Both the position numbers and the translations under genes were made by a program. From NCBI GenBank assembly GCA_934167175.1, contig CAKPKF010000001.1, forward strand, positions 76,941 to 140,940: a stretch of DNA of 64,000 nucleotides, written 5' to 3'. The stretch comes from an uncultured Clostridia bacterium. GTDB lineage: Bacteria; Bacillota; Clostridia; TANB77; CAG-508. The notes under the pieces were generated by a model. The model saw only the letters and a list, made by a program, of their open reading frames with translations. It had not been told where the DNA came from and ran no database searches. Positions 47,921 to 55,740 of this stretch are shown piece after piece; positions within the stretch are counted from its first letter, which is position 1, and the number at the start of each line of letters is the position of its first letter.

Positions 47921-49414
47921 ATGAATTCATATTGGATTGATTCAACCAAAAATCTAACTTCTTACCCTAAACTTGATTCAAATCTAAATACTGATGTTTG
48001 CATCATTGGCGGAGGAATTACAGGAATTAGTTGTGCTTATAAATTAGCTAAACAAGGATTAAATGTTATTGTACTAGAGAAAAATAAAATTGCTAATAGT
48101 ACTACTGGAAATACTACTGCAAAAATTACTAGTCAACATGGGCTTTTTTATAAATATTTAAATGATTCTTTTTCAAGAGATTTTGCAAAAAAATATTTAA
48201 ATGCAAACGAAGAAGCTATTTTAGATATAGAAAATATTATAAATTCTGAAAACATTAAATGTGACTTTTCCAAACAAGATAGTTATGTTTACACAACTAA
48301 TACTACTGAACTTGAAAAAATAAAGAATGAAGTAAATATTGTTAAATCACTTGGATTTAATTGTAGTTTTGAAGAAAAAATTCCTTTACCAATAAACATA
48401 TTAGGTGCTATAAAGTTTCCAAATCAAGCACAGTTTAACCCTTTAAAGTATGTTAACCATCTGTGTGCTTCCATCACTACTAATGCTGGAAAAATATTTG
48501 AAAACACCACAGTATTAGATATAAAACATGAAGATAATTCTTATTTAACTCTTACGGATAACCATTATATAAAATCAAAATATGTTATTATAGCATCTCA
48601 TTATCCTATAATTAACACTCCTGGTTTCTACTTTTTAAAAATGTATCAAGAGACCTCATATGTTATAGCAGTGTCTTCTAATAATGAATTTCCATCTGGT
48701 ATGTATATAAATTCTGAAAAACCTACTTACTCATTTAGAACTGCTATTGATAATACTAAAAAACTTCTTATTATTGGTGGATTATCTCATAAAACCGGTC
48801 AGGCTAAAGATTTATCTCAAAATTATAAAATATTAGAAAACAAAGCTAAAGAATTATACCCCGATTGTAAAGTTGAATATAAATGGCAAACAGAAGATAC
48901 AATATCTTTAGATAAAATACCTTATATAGGAGAATTTTCTAAAATGATGCCTAATGTATTCTTAGCTACAGGATTTAAAAAATGGGGAATGACTACCTCA
49001 AATCTTGCTAGTAATATAATAACAGACAAAATTTTAGGTATTGATAATGATTTTCAAGATATTTTTCTTTCAACTCGCTTTCATCCAGTTAAAAATCATA
49101 CGGAATTCACTAATATGATTAAAGAAACTACTAATTCTTTAATTACTGAAAAGTTGAAATTATCTGAAACAGATGTAAATAAAATTAAAAAGGGAGAAGG
49201 CAAAATTATTGAAGTATCTGGCAAAAAAGTTGGAGTATTTAAAGATTTTAACGGAAATATTTTTTCAGTAAACCCTACTTGTTCTCATCTTGGCTGTTTG
49301 CTTAATTGGAATAATCTTGAACTTACTTGGGATTGTCCTTGCCATGGTTCTAGATTTGATTATACTGGTAAGTCATTATATTCACCTAGTATACGAGATT
49401 TAGAAAGATATTAA
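47921..49414 (+). CDS. FAD-dependent oxidoreductase with C-terminal Rieske domain
   Basis: A 497-aa protein. Start at ATG 47921 behind AGGAGG. An N-terminal DAO-type FAD domain has the dinucleotide fold VCIIGGGITGISCAYKLAKQ and TGNTTAKITSQHG. A C-terminal Rieske [2Fe-2S] domain has the two ligand motifs CSHLGC and CPCHGSRFDY. This fusion is widespread in Firmicutes (YhfW-like). It probably oxidises an amine- or sugar-derived substrate and hands electrons to the Fe-S cluster; the substrate is unknown. Confidence 0.92.
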   Translation: MNSYWIDSTKNLTSYPKLDSNLNTDVCIIGGGITGISCAYKLAKQGLNVIVLEKNKIANSTTGNTTAKITSQHGLFYKYLNDSFSRDFAKKYLNANEEAILDIENIINSENIKCDFSKQDSYVYTTNTTELEKIKNEVNIVKSLGFNCSFEEKIPLPINILGAIKFPNQAQFNPLKYVNHLCASITTNAGKIFENTTVLDIKHEDNSYLTLTDNHYIKSKYVIIASHYPIINTPGFYFLKMYQETSYVIAVSSNNEFPSGMYINSEKPTYSFRTAIDNTKKLLIIGGLSHKTGQAKDLSQNYKILENKAKELYPDCKVEYKWQTEDTISLDKIPYIGEFSKMMPNVFLATGFKKWGMTTSNLASNIITDKILGIDNDFQDIFLSTRFHPVKNHTEFTNMIKETTNSLITEKLKLSETDVNKIKKGEGKIIEVSGKKVGVFKDFNGNIFSVNPTCSHLGCLLNWNNLELTWDCPCHGSRFDYTGKSLYSPSIRDLERY

Positions 49415-49457
49415 AAAACATATAAAAAAGTATTTTCTACTTTTTTATATGTTTTTT
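49413..49457. terminator. Bidirectional terminator
   Basis: A perfect 20-bp stem (AAAAAACATATAAAAAAGTA and complement) with loop TTTTC, overlapping the ttcA stop. Confidence 0.88.
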
Positions 49458-50161
49458 TTCCAACCCTTTATGTCACTTCTTTTTATTGCTCCTACCAAAT
49501 TTGCTCTAACCATAGGTATTTTTAATGTTAATGTTTTTATTAACTGTTTCATGTCTTCTCTTTTTGAGAAACCATCCATTGGACAGGCCTTAGGCATTAC
49601 TGTTATATTATTTTTTCTTACAAACTTTTTTACATATTTCTCTGGTGTATGCACTAATGGTCTTATTAGTGTTATGCCAGATCTATCCATATAACTTACC
49701 GGTGCAAATGTAGAAATAGTTCCTGTATACAATAAATTCAATAAAAATGTCTCTATTAAATCATCTTGATTATGTCCTAAAGCTATTTTATTGCATGTTT
49801 CCCTAATAGCTACTGAATTTAATATTCCTCTTCTTAAATTTGCACATAGTGAACATGGATTCTTTTCCTTTCTTTCATCAAAAACAATTTGTTTTATTTC
49901 AGTATTTTCTATTATCAGTTCTACGCCTATCTCTTGGCAAGTTTTTCCAAGCAATTTTGTATCAAAAAATTCAAATCCTGGATTAATACTTACAGCAACT
50001 ATTTCAAATTTTTTTGGATAAAATCTTTGTAAGTTTTTTAATCCCATAAGCATTGTTATTGAATCTTTTCCTCCCGAAAGAGCAACTGCTATTTTATCTC
50101 CTTCTTCTATCATATTAAATTCATCAATTGCTTTACGCATATAGCTCAATATTTGTTGCAT
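49445..50161 (-). CDS. TtcA-family tRNA 2-thiolation protein
   Basis: A 238-aa PP-loop ATPase. Start at ATG 50161 (SD GAGGTGG), giving MQQILSYMRKAIDEFNMIEE. PP-loop VALSGGKDSITMLMG, the CSLCANLRRG pair and the third Cys in PKACPMDGFSKRED are the Fe-S/thiolation residues of TtcA, which makes 2-thiocytidine 32 in tRNAs. Since C32 modification in tRNA-Arg influences decoding of CGN codons in enteric bacteria, its presence is of interest beside the CGG observation; that link is speculative. Confidence 0.88.
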   Translation of the reverse strand: MQQILSYMRKAIDEFNMIEEGDKIAVALSGGKDSITMLMGLKNLQRFYPKKFEIVAVSINPGFEFFDTKLLGKTCQEIGVELIIENTEIKQIVFDERKEKNPCSLCANLRRGILNSVAIRETCNKIALGHNQDDLIETFLLNLLYTGTISTFAPVSYMDRSGITLIRPLVHTPEKYVKKFVRKNNITVMPKACPMDGFSKREDMKQLIKTLTLKIPMVRANLVGAIKRSDIKGWKKNI

Positions 50162-50351
50162 TTTCCACCTCTTTTCAATACTCATTATTTTACCATATTT
50201 GCTATTCCAAATCAACACACCTATCTATTATTATCTTTTCTATTATAGTATTTATTTTCCTAATGCTTACCTTTTTAAACAACAAATTTGAATTATATAT
50301 ATTTTATTGCTATAATAATATATATTTTATAAATTAGTGGATGTGAATTAG

Positions 50352-50663
50352 ATGTATTATACATACATGATAAGGTGTGAAGATAACTCAATTTATACAG
50401 GTATGACAACCGATTTAGAAAAAAGAATTAATGAACATATATTTAAATTAAAATCTGGAGCAAAATATACCAAATCGCATACTGCCGTAAAACTAGAAGT
50501 TGCTTGGAAAAGTAAAACTAAATCATTGGCTTGCAAATTAGAATATCAAATAAAAAGACTTAATAAACAACAAAAAGAAAGTTTGATACATGGTGAAAAA
50601 TTATCTACATACTTATCTGGAAAAGTAGACTGTAGAAGGTATACAAAAACAAACCCTATTTAA
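50352..50663 (+). CDS. GIY-YIG nuclease-like protein (UPF0213)
   Basis: A 103-aa protein. Motifs YYTYMIRCEDNSIYTGMTTDLEKRINEH and a C-terminal Lys-rich helix match the YhbQ/UPF0213 GIY-YIG group. The usual GIY is read as YTYM and YIG as IYTG, and the catalytic Arg and the distal Glu (LEYQIKRL) are present. Small stand-alone GIY-YIG proteins may act in DNA repair. ATG with weak SD GGATGTGA. Confidence 0.88.
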   Translation: MYYTYMIRCEDNSIYTGMTTDLEKRINEHIFKLKSGAKYTKSHTAVKLEVAWKSKTKSLACKLEYQIKRLNKQQKESLIHGEKLSTYLSGKVDCRRYTKTNPI

Positions 50664-50690
50664 AAAGCCATTTATTTAAATGGCTTTTTA
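50662..50690 (+). terminator. Terminator of the GIY-YIG gene
   Basis: A 13-bp stem AAAAAGCCATTTA / TAAATGGCTTTTT, overlapping the stop codon. Confidence 0.88.
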
Positions 50691-50814
50691 TTACGTTTAA
50701 AATCTATATATAATTTTATCATTCATAGAAAAAATACTTATATAACTTATATTTTATTTTCAGTCTATCAATTATGAGATTTTTGTATCTTGAATTTTCC
50801 ATAAATTGATTAAT

Positions 50815-51336
50815 TTATCTATTTAATAGCTCTTTTAAATATTCTACTTTATTTATGTCTTTGATATAGTAGTTCTTGTTTTCATAAGTAGTTATTCGAT
50901 AAATTCTATAACTATTTTGTTGAAATAATTTTTCCTTTTCTACTTCTGTTAATTCAAGATTATTTTCATCGTTTGTTATTTCTAAAATAAACTGTTTTAA
51001 TTCATTTAAATCAGTTTTGATTGTTGATATTTTTTCCCTTCTATATAGATCTGTGTCATGTCTTTCAATAACTTTGTTATTTTGAAAATCGACTTCATAA
51101 TATATATAATTTTTAGGAAAATCTATAGATATTAAATATTTAGAATTTGAATCTAATGAAAATTCTTCACTACTAGTTTTCCACTTTATAATGTGTTGTG
51201 TTCCTAACACTAGTATAATAAATATTATACTAGCAATTGTCGTATATAACATTACTTTATATCCAAAATTGTTACCATATTTTTGATTTAGTTCGTTTGT
51301 ACATTCTTTAATTGTGTTAAAATCTCTATTATTCAT
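50815..51336 (-). CDS. Bitopic membrane protein, unknown function
   Basis: A 173-aa protein with ATG start behind SD GAGGTG. The cytoplasmic N-terminus (residues 1-25) has a Cys. One membrane helix (residues 27-48, VMLYTTIASIIFIILVLG) precedes an extracytoplasmic, charged, beta-like domain with many Tyr, Asp, Lys and Glu. No family recognised. Last apparent core gene before the integrated element at 51.74 kb. Confidence 0.7.
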   Translation of the reverse strand: MNNRDFNTIKECTNELNQKYGNNFGYKVMLYTTIASIIFIILVLGTQHIIKWKTSSEEFSLDSNSKYLISIDFPKNYIYYEVDFQNNKVIERHDTDLYRREKISTIKTDLNELKQFILEITNDENNLELTEVEKEKLFQQNSYRIYRITTYENKNYYIKDINKVEYLKELLNR

Positions 51337-51743
51337 TTTCTTACACCTCAGATTATATATTTTTACTTACTTTTTGTCGAATATTTAATAGCAACTTTAC
51401 CTTATTTTATTATATCAGAATCAAGTGATATTTCATAAATTATTTTATTGCTTCTTTTGCTATTGCATCAACATTTTGCTCTACACAAGATTCATTTATT
51501 GATTTAACACTACTCATAATTGTTCCCTCTTTTTATCCTATTTTTACTTCATCATGCCACGTGCTAAAGCCATTTTTATTTATATAGCAAAAACTTTGAT
51601 TTTTCTTTGTAATCTGCAGTATTTCTTGTTTTGAAAAGACAAATAAATATTTTTTGTTTCGGATATTAATGTTTATCTATATTGTACTATAGTTTTCTAT
51701 AAAACAAAATAGCATTACCTCAATTTCTTGAAATAATGCTTAG
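51337..51743. other. Intergenic region bordering the integrated element
   Basis: About 400 bp with no large gene. A 25-codon ORF (51440-51517, minus) is listed separately. A 7-bp inverted repeat (AGCATTA / TAATGCT) lies at about 51710-51741, immediately before the attachment repeat. Confidence 0.4.
51440..51517 (-). CDS. Possible 25-aa peptide
   Basis: ATG 51517 with upstream GAGGGAAC and stop TAA, giving a polar helical peptide MSSVKSINESCVEQNVDAIA plus a short tail. The SD is plausible, but the length is too small to be sure; it could be a remnant of a signalling peptide. Confidence 0.35.
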   Translation of the reverse strand: MSSVKSINESCVEQNVDAIAKEAIK

Positions 51744-51760
51744 ATATGGTCGAGGTGACA
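51744..51760. repeat. Distal attachment site (att repeat)
   Basis: ATATGGTCGAGGTGACA is identical to 63928-63944, where it covers the CCA end and acceptor/T-arm 3' part of tRNA-Pro on the minus strand. It lies 80 bp beyond the recombinase stop codon. Confidence 0.85.
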
Positions 51761-51840
51761 AATGAGTTATAACGATAGTTTTTCCTTTAATTTCAATAAT
51801 TTTTCACTATTGACATTTTTTTCAAATAGCTCTTTATATT

Positions 51841-52650
51841 TTATATCCTTCCATTTTTAACATAATCTACATATTTTTTGTGGTTTTGTATTTCGAGAGA
51901 TTTATAAATATCTCCATAAGTATTTATTGTTGTTTGAATATCTGCATGTCCCATCAATGCTTGTAATATTAGCAATTCTCCCCCCAGCTTCTATACACCT
52001 TGTTGCATATGTATGTCTTAAACAATGCACACTATATGTTCCTGTTATTTCAGCATTCTTATAAACTCTTTTAAAATGAGAATTTACCATATTAGTTTCT
52101 ATTAACTTTCCATCTGGATGACAGAATAACACATTATTTTTATTTTTCTTAATCTTTTGCAATGAATCTCTTAAGACTTTTTCAGTTAATTTGCAAAATT
52201 ATTTAATGTTGCCATATTTGTTCTGTAGGCATCACCTTTTTTTCCTTTTCTAAATTTTGAATTTTCTATTTTTGGGCTAATATCAATAATAGATTTAGTT
52301 GTTTTTTGAATTACTGTATCTAGGTCATTACCAGATTTTTTCATTGATATTTTGTATTTATATAAGCTTTCAAGGGCTTCTTCTGTTTCACCTGTAAATA
52401 ATTTTCTTATCGGTTCTTTTGTCTCGATATCTTTGTCAATAGTTAGTAAAACTCTACCTCTTAAATAATGAAAAAATTTATCACAAATTTTTTTGTCAGT
52501 AATTTTTTTACATATTTCGCAATTTTTAAGTTTTTCTATTTTAACAAATACACCTCTCTTTACTTTTTTATAAGTAGGACACATTGGTAAATTTGACTTT
52601 TTCTTTGGATTTTTTCTGAATATACTCCAGATGTAATTCCTTTTTTTCAA
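51841..52650 (-). pseudogene. Tyrosine recombinase (Tn916/phage-type integrase) remnant
   Basis: The N-terminal DNA-binding part (about 150 codons from ATG 52650, with GETEEALESLYKYKISMKKS) ends in a stop at 52186. The C-terminal catalytic part resumes from about 52190 in another frame (NNVLFCHPDGKLIETNMV, VHCLRHTYATRCIEAG). A further 1-nt insertion in a G-run (six G) shifts the frame before LLILQALMGHADIQTT and YGDIYK. The region with the first catalytic Arg is missing, so there is an internal deletion besides the frameshifts. The HxLRHTYAT box remains. It reads toward the att repeat at 51744, as usual for such integrases. Confidence 0.88.
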
Positions 52651-53132
52651 ATAATTGCCCTCATTTCTAGGTCAATTATAAAAAATAACTTCTATTTACC
52701 AATTAAAAGCTATTTAAAAGTGAAACTAAGGTAAATATGGATTTGTTTTTACCTCTTGTAAATTCTGCATAAATTTTTTCTCCTTCCATTGACACTTTTC
52801 TAATACTTGTGTATCCTATAAATATGATGTGTAAAATATTAAGTAACTTTATAAAATTGCAAGTTAATTATATAATGGATTTTACAAAATGCAATAATGT
52901 TTTAAAATTTTACACAGAGGTTGTAATGAGAAAAATATCAGATGACATGTGTTTTCAAGGTTTCTATATATGGTTTAATATTGAAAAAAGAAGAATACAT
53001 TTTTACTCCCAATTTTTTATTATGAAATTTAGAAAATGTGAATAAAGCGGTCTTTCTTAAACTTAAATTTATTTCTAAGATTACTACTAATAGCATAGCT
53101 AACTATGAACTCAAAAATGAAAAAGTTAGCAA
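52651..53132. other. Decayed DNA, no gene assigned
   Basis: Only short open frames. A 78-codon plus-strand frame (52809-53045) has no SD and no recognised domain. The minus strand reads a fragment (YTSIRKVSMEGEKIYAEFTR) at about 52745-52830 that may be a relic of an element-encoded protein. Confidence 0.35.
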
Positions 53133-54007
53133 ATGTTCATTTATATGATTTACACCGTATGCCGAAAAATTAGGGCTAATGCTAATTCGATTTTTAATAC
53201 TGATTTTTCAGATTTTATAAATTCATATGATAACTTTTATTATGCATATGGAATAGAACTGCTAGAACAATATTCAAAATTTTTTAAGTTTAAAAACAAA
53301 TGTTCTACTGAAAATTTTCTATTAGACGACTTTAAAGACTTTTATAAACATATCAAAAATAATATGTCCATTATTCAAAGAGATTTTAAGGAAACTATAA
53401 ATTTTCTTTATAACTTAATAAATATAAAACTAGTACGACACAATCTAAATTTATTGCTTCTATAATTAAGCAATAAACAAATTTATATAAATACATTAAT
53501 AATATAAATATAAATATAATTAATTATACATATTCTGATAAAGCAGAAGATTATAAAAATTCTTCCTTTGATACTGTTTTTTCTGATTTATCTTATGATA
53601 TATCAATACTTAAAGTATCCAATATTTATACAAGTAATTAGTTAGGTGATATACTTTTTATTATATTAAATCAGCTAATACAAAATAATGATACTGCAAG
53701 AACTTGTCAAAATTGTGGTAAATATTTTATTCCTAATAAGTTAAATGAAATTTACTGTGACTTTTTACATAAAGATGGAACTACTTGTAGAGACAAAGGA
53801 GCTTGACAGACATATAAAAGGAACCTTCAAAACATACCTGATTTATTGGAATATAGAAGAACATATAATAAAAAATTTAATGCTGTATTTAGAAATAAAG
53901 AAGATAAAAAATCAAAAAAAATTTTTGATAAATGTAAAAAGTCAGCACAAGCAGAAATAAAAAAATTCAAGCAAAACATTATATCCGATGAAGAATTATA
54001 TAATTGA
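53133..54007 (+). pseudogene. DUF6076-like gene remnant
   Basis: Fragments in order: NTDFSDFINSYDNFYYAYGI and the following helical region (to 53465), then a stop-interrupted middle. The C-terminal zinc-finger block follows (ARTCQNCGKYFIPNKLNEIYC, CRD) and a basic helical tail to a stop at 54005-54007. At least two in-frame stops (e.g. TAG near 53640, TGA at 53804) break it. The CxxC...C...C pattern and tail resemble DUF6076 proteins of clostridial mobile elements. Non-functional as read. Confidence 0.65.
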
Positions 54008-54071
54008 ATGATTAATCATAAATAAATCTATATCTAAAAGTACTTAAATAAACAGAATAGGAGATAAAAAA

Positions 54072-54842
54072 ATGGAAAAAAATATAGAAATATATAATAA
54101 AAAAGAAAATTGCAATATAAGAGCAAAAATATTTTTTAAAGATTCAATTAATAAAAGTAATAGCATTTTTATATTTTGTCATGGTTTTTGTAGTGGAAAA
54201 GGAAGTAACTCAATAAAAGTAGTTGCTAGCATGCTTTTAGAGTGTGGAATTCCATCCATTTCATTTGACTTTCCCGGACATATAGATAGTATTCAAGGTA
54301 CAGACAAGCTAAAAGTAGATGTGTGTATTTCATACATTAATTCTGTAGTTGATTTTATAAAAGAAAATTATCGAAATAGTATTAAGATATCTTTTTATGC
54401 TATTAGTTTTGGTTCATATATTTTGTTGCATAAGTTAATAGGAGATAATTCTTATTATGATAATATTGTATTAAGATCACCTGCATTTAATATGAAAAAT
54501 ATTTTGGTTAAATCATTATTAAAAGATTCTTTTGAACAATATAAAAAAATAGGAAAAGCTAGAGCTGGACATGGTGGTAAAATTGAAATTCCATATGCTT
54601 TTTATGAAGATTTAGTTAGTCATAATTTATATGATAATTACAAAGAAAAGAGAAATATTTTAATAATTCAGGGGGCTCTAGATGATACTGCACCAATTGA
54701 AGACACTTATATATTTATAAAAAATAAACCAGAAATTGAACTTATAGAAATAAATAATATTAAGCATCATATGGAGCCAGAAGAGATCTCTCTAACTACT
54801 GAATTAATGCTAAAAAAATTAGGTTTGAAACAGTTGACATAA
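54072..54842 (+). CDS. Alpha/beta hydrolase
   Basis: A 256-aa serine hydrolase fold. Oxyanion motif FCHGFCSGKGSNS; nucleophile Ser in FYAISFGSYI (a G-x-S-x-G variant with Ala first); acid Asp in IIQGALDDTAPIED; catalytic His in NIKHHMEPEE. It resembles acyl-esterases/dienelactone-type lipases active on small esters. SD AGGAGA, ATG. First intact gene inside the element. The consensus promoter of the following cluster lies within its last codons, so it is probably regulated separately. Confidence 0.85.
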   Translation: MEKNIEIYNKKENCNIRAKIFFKDSINKSNSIFIFCHGFCSGKGSNSIKVVASMLLECGIPSISFDFPGHIDSIQGTDKLKVDVCISYINSVVDFIKENYRNSIKISFYAISFGSYILLHKLIGDNSYYDNIVLRSPAFNMKNILVKSLLKDSFEQYKKIGKARAGHGGKIEIPYAFYEDLVSHNLYDNYKEKRNILIIQGALDDTAPIEDTYIFIKNKPEIELIEINNIKHHMEPEEISLTTELMLKKLGLKQLT

Positions 54843-54862
54843 TTTTTGAATAATGATATAAT
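54834..54862 (+). promoter_or_regulatory. Perfect-consensus sigma-A promoter of the cargo cluster
   Basis: TTGACA (54834-54839), exactly 17 nt, TATAAT (54857-54862), with TGA just before the -10 (extended). The -35 lies in the last codons of the hydrolase gene. It would start transcription near 54869, giving a leader of about 70 nt before the first cluster gene. Both hexamers match consensus exactly. Confidence 0.85.
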
Positions 54863-54937
54863 AACCGCATAGTTTTATTATATTTAGCTAATTAGTTTCG
54901 ATCTTTGCTAAAAAATATTACCTATGGAGGTCATTTT

Positions 54938-55684
54938 ATGTCATACTTAAAGAAACAAAAACTTGGTAAGTGGGGATTTGTAAACGAAAATGATGAACCT
55001 ATTTGTGAATTCACTTATGATGAAGTTAGGAATTTCTCTGAAGGAATTGCAGCAGTCAGAGTAGGTAACAAATGGGGTTATATCAATGAAAATGGGGCTG
55101 AAATCTGCGAAATTAGATATGAAACTGTAGGAGATTTTCAAAACAATCTTGGAGTTGTAGACAAGGAAGGAAAAAGGTGCTATTTAAATCCAATAGGAGA
55201 AGAAGTTACTGTTACAAACTTCATGAATGAAGAAATGATTTTTGAAGGATGTAAAAGTTGTGCGATTGGAAATCATGCAATTACAAATTTACCTGGAGGA
55301 TATTTATATGAGGATGAACTCATTAATGTAACAATAGATCCAGAAATTCCTATTAAGGGGTTTATTGTTATAGGAACTCAAAGACATGTAGCTACTACTA
55401 CATTAATGACAAGAGATGAGAGAATTCGAATAGAAGATATTACTAACAAGGTAAAATTAGCTCTTGAGTTTTTAGGTCAAAAGAACATTCTCTTATTTGA
55501 AGATGGATTTGTTGAACATTACAGAAGATGGATTATTCCATCTGATGATTGGATGTTCCAATTCGGAAGAGGCAAGAATCTAAAACAAATTACAATGTAT
55601 GCTAGAAAAAATATGACAATGGAGCAAAAAAGAGAAATGTTACTATTTGCAGAAAAAGTAAAAAAATTTCTTGAAACTAATTAG
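54938..55684 (+). CDS. WG-repeat/HIT-domain fusion protein with altered HIT triad
   Basis: A 248-aa protein. Start at ATG 54938 with GGAGG 7 nt upstream; the earlier ATG at 54905 would include the SD. N-terminal WG beta repeats (residues 6-85: GKWGFVNENDEPICEFTYDE, NKWGYINENGAEICEIRYE, then a third, weaker unit). A HIT domain follows (about 95-245) with GCKSCAIGNHAITNLPGGYL and DPEIPIKGFIVIGTQRHV. The family H-phi-H-phi-W motif here reads His194-Tyr-Arg196-Arg-Trp198: the central nucleophilic His is Arg. So it is probably a catalytically dead, ligand-binding HIT. First gene of the four-gene cluster. Confidence 0.85.
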   Translation: MSYLKKQKLGKWGFVNENDEPICEFTYDEVRNFSEGIAAVRVGNKWGYINENGAEICEIRYETVGDFQNNLGVVDKEGKRCYLNPIGEEVTVTNFMNEEMIFEGCKSCAIGNHAITNLPGGYLYEDELINVTIDPEIPIKGFIVIGTQRHVATTTLMTRDERIRIEDITNKVKLALEFLGQKNILLFEDGFVEHYRRWIIPSDDWMFQFGRGKNLKQITMYARKNMTMEQKREMLLFAEKVKKFLETN

Positions 55685-55690
55685 CTAACA

Positions 55691-55715
55691 GTGGGGAGAA
55701 TATTATTCTCCCCAC
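55691..55715 (+). promoter_or_regulatory. Strong hairpin between cluster genes 1 and 2
   Basis: GTGGGGAGAAT / ATTCTCCCCAC, an 11-bp perfect stem with a 3-nt loop in the 56-nt spacer. No T-run follows, so it is not a standard terminator; it may set relative expression or mRNA stability. Confidence 0.65.
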
Positions 55716-55740
55716 AAAACAATAAAAAAGGATGTTAAGT

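Noticed and set aside
51744..51760. Possible second, partial tRNA-Pro gene at the left end
   Set aside because: Only the 3' 14 bases of the tRNA are present; the rest has no cloverleaf. It is an attachment-site duplication, not a gene.
51950..51995. A CGG-type recoding site in the integrase
   Set aside because: The break there is an extra G in a homopolymer of six G, not CGG, and the gene also has an internal deletion; ordinary decay.
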